Part shown: piece after piece, positions 17,089-25,375 of the stretch
Numbering within the stretch: the first letter of the stretch is position 1
Layout: the number at the start of each line of letters is the position of its first letter
From: Streptomyces roseicoloratus
GTDB taxonomy: Bacteria; Actinomycetota; Actinomycetes; Streptomycetales; Streptomycetaceae
Length of the DNA: 36,795 bases
Assembly: GCF_004117935.1 (NCBI RefSeq)
Contig: NZ_SDOY01000006.1
Span: 1 to 36,795 of the forward strand
Direction of reading: 5' to 3'
The notes under the pieces: generated by a model
What the model was told of the DNA's origin: nothing
The model's input: the letters and a program-made list of their open reading frames with translations, nothing else
The model's database searches: none
Program-made: the position numbers and the translations under genes

Positions 17089-17198
17089 TTGGGGGCGGGT
17101 CGGGTGCGGGACGGGGACTGCGGCTCGGTAACCTAAGCGCGCTGACACACCTTTAGCCGTCAATCGTCCGTCCGTACGTCCTAGGAGTTGCCGCCGCC

Positions 17199-17867
17199 GT
17201 GAGCCGCAGCCTTCGACGCGGCGCCCTCGCCGCCACCGCCATCGTGATCTCGATCGCCTCGCTGTCCGCCTGTGGTGCGGGCAACGACGCACAGACGCTC
17301 GGCGTCCGGCCGGACAACGCCGCCGTCACGGTGGACGACGTCAAGATCCAGAACGCGCTCGTGATCACCCAGCCCGACCCGGGCGTGGTCGGCCCGGCCG
17401 TCGTGTCCGCCACCGTCTTCAACAACGGTGACGCGCAGCAGACCCTCGAGTCCATCACGCTGCCCGGCGCCGCCGGCACCGTGAAGCTCAAGGCGGCCGA
17501 GGGCAACGGCCCGGTCGTCGTCCCCGCCGGCGGCTCCGTCGTCCTCGGTGGCGCCGGCAACGCGTCCGCCACGATCGAGGGCGGCATGCGCGAGGCCAAG
17601 AACGGCGACGCTCAGAAGGTCGTCTTCAAGCTGAGCAAGACCGGCGACGTGTCGCTCGACGCGTTCGTCGTCCCGGCGAAGAGCTACTTCAAGGACTTCG
17701 GCCCGACCGAGATCCCGAAGCCGCCGGCCGCCACCCCGACCACCGGCGCCACCGCGACCGCCACCCCGAGCGGCGAGGCCGGCCACGGCTCCACCCCATC
17801 GGGCACGGCGACCCCGTCCGGCACGGCCACGGCGACCGGCGAGGCGAGCCACTCCGCCGGCCACTGA
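17199..17867 (+). CDS. secreted lipoprotein of unknown function
   Basis: A 222-aa protein with a GTG start and AGGAG 11 nt upstream. The N-terminus SRSLRRGALAATAIVISIASLSAC is a lipoprotein signal peptide with lipobox LSAC, the lipidated Cys being residue 25. The mature part is a beta-rich domain (VVSATVFNNGDAQQTLESI; VVVPAGGSVVLGG), resembling small periplasmic immunoglobulin-like or PCu(A)C-type folds. The His/Met copper ligand motif of PCu(A)C chaperones is not seen. The last 50 residues are a Thr/Pro/Gly-rich linker (TATPSGEAGHGSTPSGTAT). It lies next to phoP; its role is unknown. Confidence 0.82.
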   Translation: MSRSLRRGALAATAIVISIASLSACGAGNDAQTLGVRPDNAAVTVDDVKIQNALVITQPDPGVVGPAVVSATVFNNGDAQQTLESITLPGAAGTVKLKAAEGNGPVVVPAGGSVVLGGAGNASATIEGGMREAKNGDAQKVVFKLSKTGDVSLDAFVVPAKSYFKDFGPTEIPKPPAATPTTGATATATPSGEAGHGSTPSGTATPSGTATATGEASHSAGH

Positions 17868-17887
17868 GCCCACACCGCACGCACACG

Positions 17888-17919
17888 AAGGGCGCCCCCT
17901 CCTCCGAGGGGGCGCCCTT
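17888..17919. terminator. perfect hairpin after the lipoprotein gene
   Basis: AAGGGCGCCCCCTC (17888-17901), loop CTCC, and GAGGGGGCGCCCTT (17906-17919) form a 14-bp perfect stem followed by TCGTC. It is a classic strong terminator and probably protects the convergent phoP as well. The 160 nt beyond it (17926-18083) hold degenerate repeats of GCGCCGAG-ACGACGGCTACGGGTGACG. Confidence 0.88.
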
Positions 17920-18083
17920 TCGTCTACGCGCCGAGGCGACGGCTGTGGGCGGGTGACGGACGCGCGCCGAGACGACGGCTACGGGTGACGTCGTCGCGCC
18001 CAGGCCACGGCCACGGGTGATGACAACGGCGCGCCGAACTACGGCTGTGGCTGCGGACACGAGGTGGCCGGCGGCGGCACGGC

Positions 18084-18764
18084 CTACGGCTCGAACTTGT
18101 ACCCGAGGCCGCGCACCGTCACGAGGTAGCGCGGCGCGCCGGGATCGGGCTCGATCTTGGCGCGGAGGCGCTTCACGTGGACGTCGAGCGTCTTGGTGTC
18201 GCCGACGTAGTCCGCGCCCCAGACGCGGTCGATGAGCTGCATACGGGTGAGGACGCGGCCCGCGTTGCGGAGCAGCATCTCCAGGAGGTCGAACTCCTTC
18301 AGCGGCAGGTCGACCTTGCCACCCGCGACGGTGACCACGTGTCGGTCGACGTCCATGCGGACCGGACCGGCCTCCAGGGCGGCGGGCGCGGCCTCCTCGG
18401 GCTCGCCGCGGCGGCGCAGCACCGCGCGGATGCGGGCGACCAGCTCCCGCGAGGAGAACGGCTTCGTCACGTAGTCGTCGGCCCCTATCTCCAGCCCGAC
18501 GACCTTGTCGATCTCGCTGTCCTTGGCGGTCACCATGATCACCGGGACGTTGGAGCGACCGCGCAGCTGCCGGCACACCTCCGTGCCGGGCAGGCCCGGC
18601 AGCATCAGGTCGAGGAGGACGAGGTCCGCTCCGTTGCGCTCGAACTCGTCGAGGCCGTCGGGCCCGGTCGCCGCGACGGCGACCTCGAAGCCCTCCTTGC
18701 GGAGCATGTACGACAGGGCGTCGCTGAAGGATTCCTCATCCTCGACGACAAGCACTCGGGTCAC
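18084..18764 (-). CDS. phoP: phosphate response regulator PhoP
   Basis: A 226-aa OmpR/PhoB-class response regulator. The receiver domain spans residues 3-115, with acidic pocket E8/D9, phosphoacceptor D52 (LVLLDLMLPG), T79 and K101 (YVTKPF). The C-terminal winged helix (residues 130-225) ends in TKTLDVHVKRLRAKIEPDPG and VRGLGYKFEP. In streptomycetes PhoP is the activator of the phosphate-starvation regulon and also represses nitrogen genes and some antibiotic pathways. GTG 18764 is preceded by GGAGGT at ideal distance. Its start lies 31 nt after the phoR stop, so phoR-phoP is one operon. The identity rests on the divergent phoU and the PHO boxes. Confidence 0.93.
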   Translation of the reverse strand: MTRVLVVEDEESFSDALSYMLRKEGFEVAVAATGPDGLDEFERNGADLVLLDLMLPGLPGTEVCRQLRGRSNVPVIMVTAKDSEIDKVVGLEIGADDYVTKPFSSRELVARIRAVLRRRGEPEEAAPAALEAGPVRMDVDRHVVTVAGGKVDLPLKEFDLLEMLLRNAGRVLTRMQLIDRVWGADYVGDTKTLDVHVKRLRAKIEPDPGAPRYLVTVRGLGYKFEP

Positions 18765-18795
18765 GGAAGGACCTCCGGGGCAGGGAGTGGTTCGG

Positions 18796-20532
<1,737 letters not shown>

Positions 20533-20606
20533 GCCATCCAGGTTATGCGGGCCGAATGACAGTCTCCCAGCCGTCCGGGGGGCGGCTCGAACAGTCGTCG
20601 CCCAGA

Positions 20607-20639
20607 GTTCACCGAGGAGACGGCGCCGGTTCATTTGCC
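20607..20639 (-). promoter_or_regulatory. PHO-box group 1 (phoR-proximal)
   Basis: Three 11-nt units in exact register: GTTCACCGAGG (20607), AGACGGCGCCG (20618, degenerate) and GTTCATTTGCC (20629). GTTCAYY-type 11-nt direct repeats are the PhoP binding sites of streptomycetes. It sits 75-107 nt upstream of the phoR start and would let PhoP control its own operon. Confidence 0.7.
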
Positions 20640-20670
20640 CTGGTGGGCGCTGCGGCGTGCGTCGCCGGGA

Positions 20671-20703
20671 GTTCACCTGGGCGACAGGGGTGGTTCACGT
20701 GAG
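20671..20703 (+). promoter_or_regulatory. PHO-box group 2 (phoU side)
   Basis: GTTCACCTGGG (20671), CGACAGGGGTG (20682, degenerate) and GTTCACGTGAG (20693) again form three 11-nt units. This group is 2 nt out of phase with group 1. It lies in the divergent phoR-phoU region and is a good candidate for PhoP activation of both genes. The remaining gap to 20924 holds GACCGACCG, GGCCGGGCGGCGA and GAGCCGGACG tandem repeats. Confidence 0.75.
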
Positions 20704-20751
20704 GGGGTGGAACCCGACGCGTACGGGGCCGAACGTGGGAGCGTGGGGCAC

Positions 20752-20839
20752 GGACCGACCGGACCGACCGGGCCGGGCGGCGACGAACGGGCCGGGCGGC
20801 GAGGAACGGAGCCGGATGGAGCCGGACGGAGCCGGACGG
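20752..20839. repeat. GC-rich tandem repeats in the phoU leader
   Basis: Three adjoining short arrays: GACCGACCG (20753-20770), GGCCGGGCGGCGANGAACG twice (about 20770-20808), and GAGCCGGAYG three times at 10-nt period (20810-20839). They lie between the PHO boxes and phoU, probably in the transcribed leader. Confidence 0.55.
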
Positions 20840-20924
20840 GTCCGGGCCCCGGGACATGCGCGCGACGCGCACGGAGCTGCACGGCGCGCGGAGCACTCGG
20901 AGCGGGTAGAGAGGGACGACATCG

Positions 20925-21605
20925 ATGCGGGACGCGTACCACGAGGAACTCGACTCGATCGGCGAGGGCCTGGTCGAGATGGCCCGTCTGGTGGGGTCGG
21001 CGATCGGGCGCGCCACGACGGCGATGCTGGACGCCGACCTGAAGCTCGCGGAGAGCGTCATCGCCGCGGACCGGAAGGTCGACGACCTGCAGCACGATCT
21101 GGAGGCACGGGCGATAGCCCTGCTCGCCCGGCAGCAGCCGGTGGCGACGGACCTGCGGATCGTGGTCACCTCGCTGCGCATGAGCGCCGACCTGGAGCGC
21201 TCGGGCGACCTCGCCCAGCACGTCGCCAAGCTGGCCCGGCTGCGCTTCCCGGACCGGGCGGTGCCGGACGACCTGCACGCGACGATCCTCCAGATGGGGC
21301 AGCTGGCGCAGCGCCTGATGGCGAAGGCGGCGGAGGTGATCATCACCAAGGACGTCGACCTGGCGCTGCAGTTGGAGCAGGACGACGACGAGATGGACCT
21401 GCTGCACCGCGCGCTCTTCCAGCACCTGATGGACGACCGCTGGAAGCACGGCATCGAGACGGCCGTGGACGTGACGCTCCTCGGCCGCTACTACGAGCGG
21501 TTCGCGGACCACGCGGTGTCGGTCGCGAAGCGCGTCGTCTATCTGGTGACGGGCGAGCACGCGGACGAGCTCCAGCCGGCGGAGGCGCCGGTGGAGGGCG
21601 CGTAG
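20925..21605 (+). CDS. phoU: phosphate signalling protein PhoU
   Basis: A 226-aa PhoU with two three-helix PhoU domains. Each carries the E/DxxxD metal-cluster motif: ESVIAADRKVDDLQHDLEARA and SADLERSGDLAQHVAKLARL in the first, DDDEMDLLHRALFQHLMDD and YYERFADHAVSVAKRVVYL in the second. PhoU bridges the Pst phosphate importer and PhoR and dampens PhoR when phosphate is plentiful. It is divergent from phoR-phoP, the standard streptomycete arrangement, and shares their PHO-box region. Length is normal. The ATG at 20925 follows AGAGGGA at a rather long distance. Confidence 0.95.
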   Translation: MRDAYHEELDSIGEGLVEMARLVGSAIGRATTAMLDADLKLAESVIAADRKVDDLQHDLEARAIALLARQQPVATDLRIVVTSLRMSADLERSGDLAQHVAKLARLRFPDRAVPDDLHATILQMGQLAQRLMAKAAEVIITKDVDLALQLEQDDDEMDLLHRALFQHLMDDRWKHGIETAVDVTLLGRYYERFADHAVSVAKRVVYLVTGEHADELQPAEAPVEGA

Positions 21606-21737
21606 GCGCTCGGGGGCGGGCGGCGGAGTGAGCGGGGGGCGGGCGCACGGAGGTCGCACACCTGTGCGCCGTTGATGCGCCTCGGTACGTGGGCATGCAA
21701 TGGAGGGAGGCGAGGTACGCCTCTCAGGGAGGGACCC

Positions 21738-21896
21738 ATGGCCGAATCCGCTCCGATCACCGACCCCCAGCAGGAGGTCGCGCTCCCGCGCGACGCGACG
21801 TTCCTGCCCGTTCTCGGCGCCTGCGGGTGCGGCTCGGGCTGCGGCTGCGGCTGCCAGTCCGGCGGGCCGTGCCAGTGCGGAGGCTGCTCGGGCTGA
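21738..21896 (+). CDS. Cys/Gly-rich small protein (metallothionein-like), 52 aa
   Basis: ATG 21738 is preceded by GGGAGGG. The first 27 residues are ordinary and acidic (MAESAPITDPQQEVALPRD). The last 25 residues hold eight Cys separated by Gly (ACGCGSGCGCGCQSGGPCQC and GGC), in CxC and CxxC spacings typical of metal-thiolate clusters. No signal peptide is seen. It may be a bacterial metallothionein-like metal buffer. The alternative, a modified-peptide precursor with leader and core, is not supported by any modification enzyme nearby. It lies 132 nt after phoU on the same strand and is followed by a strong terminator. Confidence 0.75.
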   Translation: MAESAPITDPQQEVALPRDATFLPVLGACGCGSGCGCGCQSGGPCQCGGCSG

Positions 21897-21914
21897 CCGG
21901 CCCGACACCTGTGT

Positions 21915-21947
21915 ACGGGCTCCGCCCGCGAGCCGGGCGGGGCCCGT
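21915..21947. terminator. bidirectional terminator after the Cys-rich gene
   Basis: ACGGGCTCCGCCCG (21915-21928), loop CGAGC, and CGGGCGGGGCCCGT (21934-21947) form a 14-bp stem with one G-U. It lies between convergent genes ending at 21896 and 21959. Confidence 0.85.
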
Positions 21948-21958
21948 GCGGGCCCGTA

Positions 21959-22429
21959 CTAGCCGATGTCCAGGACGCCGACGGCCTGGTCGCCGGCCAG
22001 TTCGCCGGTCTCGCGGAAGCCGAGCCGGCGGTAGAAGTCGCCGGGGCCGTGCTCACCCCGGTGCCAGGTCACGTACATCTCCGTCGCCCCGCGCCGCCGA
22101 AGCTCCTCGCGTACGGCATCGACGGCGAAGCGCCCGTATCCCTTGCCCTGCCGGGCCCCGCTGATGTTCAGCCGCCACAGCCCGCTGCGCCGGTCGTCCG
22201 GGTCCTTCTCCGCGTTCCACTGGATGTCGACGAACGCCATGAGGAAGCCGACCAGCTCGTCACCGTCGAAGATCAGCCGCGGCCAGGCGGTCTCGCCGTA
22301 CGCGTAGGCCTCGGCGAGCGAATGAGCGACGGGTGCGACGTTGTCCCGCTGGTGGGGATGGACGCTCAGCTCGAGGGCGGCGTCGATGGTGGCGGGGGTG
22401 ACGGCTTCCAGACGCGGTGACGTGTTCAT
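21959..22429 (-). CDS. GNAT family N-acetyltransferase
   Basis: A 156-aa GNAT protein. The acetyl-CoA binding motif A is seen as RLNISGARQGKGYGRFAVDAVREEL (QGKGYG, about residues 88-112). EMYVTWHRGEHGPGDFYRRLGF is the motif B region, with the Tyr acid near its end. The N-terminal part (LELSVHPHQRDNVAPVAHSL) is typical of the spermine/spermidine-type acetyltransferases of streptomycetes. The substrate is unknown. It ends 12 nt beyond the bidirectional hairpin and is transcribed toward it. Confidence 0.88.
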   Translation of the reverse strand: MNTSPRLEAVTPATIDAALELSVHPHQRDNVAPVAHSLAEAYAYGETAWPRLIFDGDELVGFLMAFVDIQWNAEKDPDDRRSGLWRLNISGARQGKGYGRFAVDAVREELRRRGATEMYVTWHRGEHGPGDFYRRLGFRETGELAGDQAVGVLDIG

Positions 22430-22502
22430 GCCTGGGACGGTAGGCGAGGGCGGGTGGTCGATGCCCGCGGATATCGCTCGCGCGTGATGGCGCGCGCCCC
22501 GT

Positions 22503-22558
22503 GGGATGGTGCGGGAAGGAGTCCGTGGAAGGGATGGTGCGGGAAGGAGTCCGTGGAA
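22503..22558. repeat. exact 28-bp tandem duplication
   Basis: Positions 22503-22530 and 22531-22558 are identical (unit begins GGGATGGTGCGGGAAGGAGT). It lies 50 nt upstream of the following GNAT gene and contains Shine-Dalgarno-like GGAAGGAG in each copy. A recent duplication. Confidence 0.9.
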
Positions 22559-22608
22559 GCGCGCATACCGTAGGCGCGGACACGACCCGCTCAGCCAGGA
22601 TGACCGGC

Positions 22609-23280
22609 ATGCCGACCACGCCCGCGCTGCTGCGCCGTACCGTCCTCGCCCACGCGTCCGCTCCCGAGAATGTCGGCCCGGAGCTGCGGCGACGGCTGAT
22701 CGACTGCTGGATCGCGGTGACGAACGCCGGCGGGGCCGCCGGATTCCCGTTCCCGCCGGTCACGGAGGCGGATGTCGCGCCGGTGACCGACACGCTTCTC
22801 GGGCGCCTCGCGCCGGACGGCCACCGGCTGATCACGGCGACGGTCGGCCGGCGGCTGGCCGGCTGGGTGGTGCTCGGCCACGATCCGAACCCGTTGGTCG
22901 CCCACTGGGGCACGGTCCACCACCTCCAGACCCACCCCGACTCCCGGGGGCTCGGCCTGGGCGCGGCGCTCATGCGCGAACTCCACCGCCTCGCCCGGGA
23001 CGAACTCTCCCTCACCCGCCTCCGCCTCGCCGTCCGAGGGGGCGAAGGTCTGGAGTCCTTCTACGGGTCCCTCGGCTGGACGGAGACCGGCCGCTGGCCC
23101 AACGCCCTCCGCCTGGGACCGGCGCCGGAGGACACCCGGGACGAGGTGCTGATGGGCCTGGAACTACGGCCGGAGGCCGGGAGCTTCATGGTGGACGCCC
23201 CAGGTCCGGGGCCGTGCTCGTCCCGCCCTGTGCGCGCGAGTCCGACGGCGTGCGGGTGGTGCGACGGCTCACCGGCCTGA
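22609..23280 (+). CDS. GNAT family N-acetyltransferase with an odd C-terminus
   Basis: A 223-aa protein. Motif A is TVHHLQTHPDSRGLGLGAAL (RGLGLG, near residues 105-125), followed by LTRLRLAVRGGEGLESFYGSLGWTETGRW (motif B and C-terminal strand). ATG 22609 has AGGA 8 nt upstream; an in-frame ATG at 22600 is badly placed. Normal GNAT sequence ends near LMGLELRPEAG. The last 33 residues (SFMVDAPGPGPCSSRPVR…) are composition-biased and read out of frame through the L7/L12-like remnant below, so the original stop may have been lost. Confidence 0.82.
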   Translation: MPTTPALLRRTVLAHASAPENVGPELRRRLIDCWIAVTNAGGAAGFPFPPVTEADVAPVTDTLLGRLAPDGHRLITATVGRRLAGWVVLGHDPNPLVAHWGTVHHLQTHPDSRGLGLGAALMRELHRLARDELSLTRLRLAVRGGEGLESFYGSLGWTETGRWPNALRLGPAPEDTRDEVLMGLELRPEAGSFMVDAPGPGPCSSRPVRASPTACGWCDGSPA

Positions 23281-23400
23281 GCCTCCGGGAGAGCCGGACG
23301 CTGGTCAACCGGGCCCGGTCACGATCCTCGGCCCGCGACCGAAGGACCTGGCCGAGGCGGGCGGCCGAAGACCTGTGCCGGGGCCCGGAAGCGGTGACGC
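23187..23400 (+). pseudogene. remnant of a ribosomal L7/L12 C-terminal-domain-like gene
   Basis: One frame reads SGAVLVPPCARESDGVRVVR then RLTGLSLRESRTLVNRA; a second frame continues GPVTILGPRPKDLAEAGGR. Put together these match the L7/L12 C-terminal pattern (F/V-x-V-x-L … VIKVVRELTGLGLKEAK-LVD-AP … K). Streptomycetes carry small stand-alone proteins of this type beside GNAT genes. Here the reading frame changes at least twice and the piece overlaps the 3' end of the GNAT gene, so it looks broken. Similarity is judged by eye. Confidence 0.45.
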
Positions 23401-23538
23401 GATCGGCGTGATCGACGGGGCGACGGCCGCCGACGCCCCGGCGGTATCCGCGCGGGCCGGGCCTGCGGTGCGGAGGTGCGGGGCATCAGCTCGCGTGCTG
23501 GACTGGAGGAGCTGTCCCGCACGTTGAGGAGAAGGCCC

Positions 23539-24000
23539 ATGGAGAACCTCGAAGAGATGGGGCCCGTCGACTACCTGGTCATCGAGTTCCCCGGCAACCG
23601 CATGACGGGCGAGGCGTTCCCGCTGCTCGTCGACCTCGTCGACCGCGGCATCATCCGGATCATCGACCTCGCCTTCGTCGGCAAGGACGCCGACGGCTCG
23701 GTCGCCGGGCTCGAGCTGCGGGACGTGGGCGACGGCGAGACCGACATGTCGGTCTTCGACGGAGTGTCGTCCGGGGTGCTCGACGAGAGCGACCTGGCGG
23801 AGGCGGCCAACGCCCTGGAGCCCGGCAACTCGGCCGCCGTGCTGGTCTACGAGAACCTGTGGGCCGCGCCCATGGCCCGCGCCCTCCGCCGCAGCGGCGC
23901 CCAGCTCGTGGCCAGCGGCCGGATCCCCGTACAGGCGCTGCTCGCGGCCCTGGACGCCACGGAGGAGACGGCACCGTCCGGCGGCTCCGTGGCCGCCTGA
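23539..24000 (+). CDS. DUF6325 family protein
   Basis: A 153-aa acidic protein starting MENLEEMGPVDYLVIEFPGN. The conserved blocks GPVDYLVIEFPG, GIIRIIDLAFVGKDADG, LEPGNSAAVLVYENLWAAPMA and ASGRIPVQALLAALDA match the DUF6325 (DUF1269-like, membrane-associated ferredoxin-like) family known from actinobacteria. The function is unknown. No transmembrane helix is obvious except the weak segment AAPMARALRRSGAQLVASG. GAGGAGAAGG lies before ATG 23539. It is followed after 43 nt by the SHOCT gene; this gene pair recurs in streptomycetes and is probably an operon. Confidence 0.85.
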   Translation: MENLEEMGPVDYLVIEFPGNRMTGEAFPLLVDLVDRGIIRIIDLAFVGKDADGSVAGLELRDVGDGETDMSVFDGVSSGVLDESDLAEAANALEPGNSAAVLVYENLWAAPMARALRRSGAQLVASGRIPVQALLAALDATEETAPSGGSVAA

Positions 24001-24043
24001 CCCGGCACCCGCAGGCACCCGACCCAGGGGAGATGACCCGACC

Positions 24044-24352
24044 ATGCCCGGACTGCTGAGGGGCGTCGCACGTACGGCCGTCGTCGCCGGAACCGCCACC
24101 GCCGTGTCCAACCGCGTCTCACGACGCCAGGCCGGCCGGTGGGCACAGCAGGACTACGCCCAGCAGGAGCAGTACGCCCGCCAGGAGCAGTACGCCCAGC
24201 AGGCACCCCCGCCCGCCGCCCCGCCGCCCGCCACGACGGACGACGACATGAGCCGCAAGATCGACCAGCTCAAGCAACTGGGCGACCTGAAGGCGCAGGG
24301 CGTCCTGACGGACGAGGAGTTCGCCGAACAGAAGCGCCGCCTCCTGGGCTGA
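24044..24352 (+). CDS. SHOCT domain-containing protein
   Basis: A 102-aa protein. The basic N-terminus has a hydrophobic patch (LLRGVARTAVVAGTATAVSN). The middle is a Gln/Tyr-rich repeat, with QQEQYAR/QQEQYAQ in tandem (residues of about 38-55), then a Pro/Ala linker. The C-terminal 32 residues form the SHOCT helix pair (KIDQLKQLGDLKAQGVLTDE), ending with EQKRRLLG. SHOCT segments cap many unrelated proteins, and their role may be protein or nucleic-acid contact. It is probably co-transcribed with the DUF6325 gene. Confidence 0.88.
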   Translation: MPGLLRGVARTAVVAGTATAVSNRVSRRQAGRWAQQDYAQQEQYARQEQYAQQAPPPAAPPPATTDDDMSRKIDQLKQLGDLKAQGVLTDEEFAEQKRRLLG

Positions 24353-24383
24353 CCAGACTCGGTCGACCCGAACGGGAAAGACG

Positions 24384-24422
24384 ATGCCCCCGACCTGCGC
24401 CGTGTGCGCGGGTCAGGGGCAT
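24384..24422. terminator. bidirectional terminator between SHOCT gene and gpm
   Basis: A 17-bp stem: ATGCCCCCGACCTGCGC (24384-24400) with GCGCGGGTCAGGGGCAT (24406-24422), one mismatch and one G-U, loop CGTGT. It lies between convergent genes. Confidence 0.85.
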
Positions 24423-24436
24423 GATCGCGGTACGTG

Positions 24437-25195
24437 TTACTTCTTGCCCTGGTTCTTCACGGCCTCGATGGCGGCCGCCGCGGCCTCCGGGTCGAGGTAC
24501 GTGCCGCCGGGCTTGAGCGGCTTGAAGTTCTCGTCGAGCTCGTAGGCCAGCGGGATGCCGGTCGGGATGTTGAGGCCCGCGATGTCGGCGTCCGAGATGC
24601 CGTCGAGGTGCTTGACCAGGGCGCGGAGGCTGTTGCCGTGGGCGGCGACGAGGACCGTGCGGCCGGCCAGGAGGTCCGGGACGATGCCGTCGTACCAGTA
24701 CGGCAGCATCCGCTGGACGACGTCCTTCAGGCACTCGGTGTCCGGGCGCAGCTCCGGCGGGATCGACGCGTAGCGGGCGTCGTGCGCCTGCGAGAACTCG
24801 CTGTCCTCGGCGAGCGCCGGCGGCGGGGTGTCGTACGAACGGCGCCACAGCATGAACTGCTCCTCGCCGAACTCGGCCAGGGTCTGCGCCTTGTCCTTGC
24901 CCTGCAGCGCACCGTAGTGGCGCTCGTTCAGACGCCAGGAGCGGTGGACCGGGATCCAGTGGCGGTCGGCGGCCTCGAGGGCCAGCTGCGCGGTGCGGAT
25001 GGCGCGCTTCTGCAGCGAGGTGTGCACCACGTCCGGGAGCAGACCGGCGGCCTCGAGCAGCTCACCGCCGCGCGCCGCCTCCTTCTCGCCCTTCGCGGTG
25101 AGGTTGACGTCCACCCAGCCGGTGAACAGGTTCTTCTCGTTCCATTCGCTCTCGCCGTGGCGGAGGAGGATCAGCTTGTACGGTGCGTCGGCCAT
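24437..25195 (-). CDS. gpmA: 2,3-bisphosphoglycerate-dependent phosphoglycerate mutase
   Basis: A 252-aa GpmA of the histidine phosphatase superfamily. It interconverts 3- and 2-phosphoglycerate in glycolysis. The catalytic motif LRHGESEWN holds H13, the phosphoacceptor. [12 protein letters not shown] carries the acid Glu, and [20 protein letters not shown] the second His. The C-terminal tail ([20 protein letters not shown]) closes the active site in this family. ATG 25195 matches the normal start ([14 protein letters not shown]). The 33 extra upstream codons of the open frame are rejected. It is monocistronic, facing the SHOCT gene. Confidence 0.96.
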   Translation of the reverse strand: MADAPYKLILLRHGESEWNEKNLFTGWVDVNLTAKGEKEAARGGELLEAAGLLPDVVHTSLQKRAIRTAQLALEAADRHWIPVHRSWRLNERHYGALQGKDKAQTLAEFGEEQFMLWRRSYDTPPPALAEDSEFSQAHDARYASIPPELRPDTECLKDVVQRMLPYWYDGIVPDLLAGRTVLVAAHGNSLRALVKHLDGISDADIAGLNIPTGIPLAYELDENFKPLKPGGTYLDPEAAAAAIEAVKNQGKK

Positions 25196-25300
25196 GCCTC
25201 CGAGACTAGACGACGGTCGACGATTGACGTGCACCGTCAATTCGCTGGCGTCCGGGGTGTGAGATCCGTAAGTTACGGGAGCGGAAAGCGGCACTTACAC

Positions 25301-25350
25301 CACGCGCATCACCGCGCTTCACGGCGCATCACCGCGCATCACGGCGCATC
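25301..25350. repeat. 10-bp phased repeat upstream of the MFS gene
   Basis: Five consecutive 10-nt units (CACGCGCATC, ACCGCGCTTC, ACGGCGCATC, ACCGCGCATC, ACGGCGCATC) end 25 nt before the MFS start. The exact helical spacing puts the GCGCATC core on one face. Confidence 0.75.
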
Positions 25351-25375
25351 GACAGTCACCAGGGGGCGGCCACTC

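Noticed and set aside
20533..20676. N-terminal extension of PhoR to 20676
   Set aside because: Would be translated through the PHO boxes; MDVNAAVAALAAIAG at 20532 with the membrane helix directly after is the family start.
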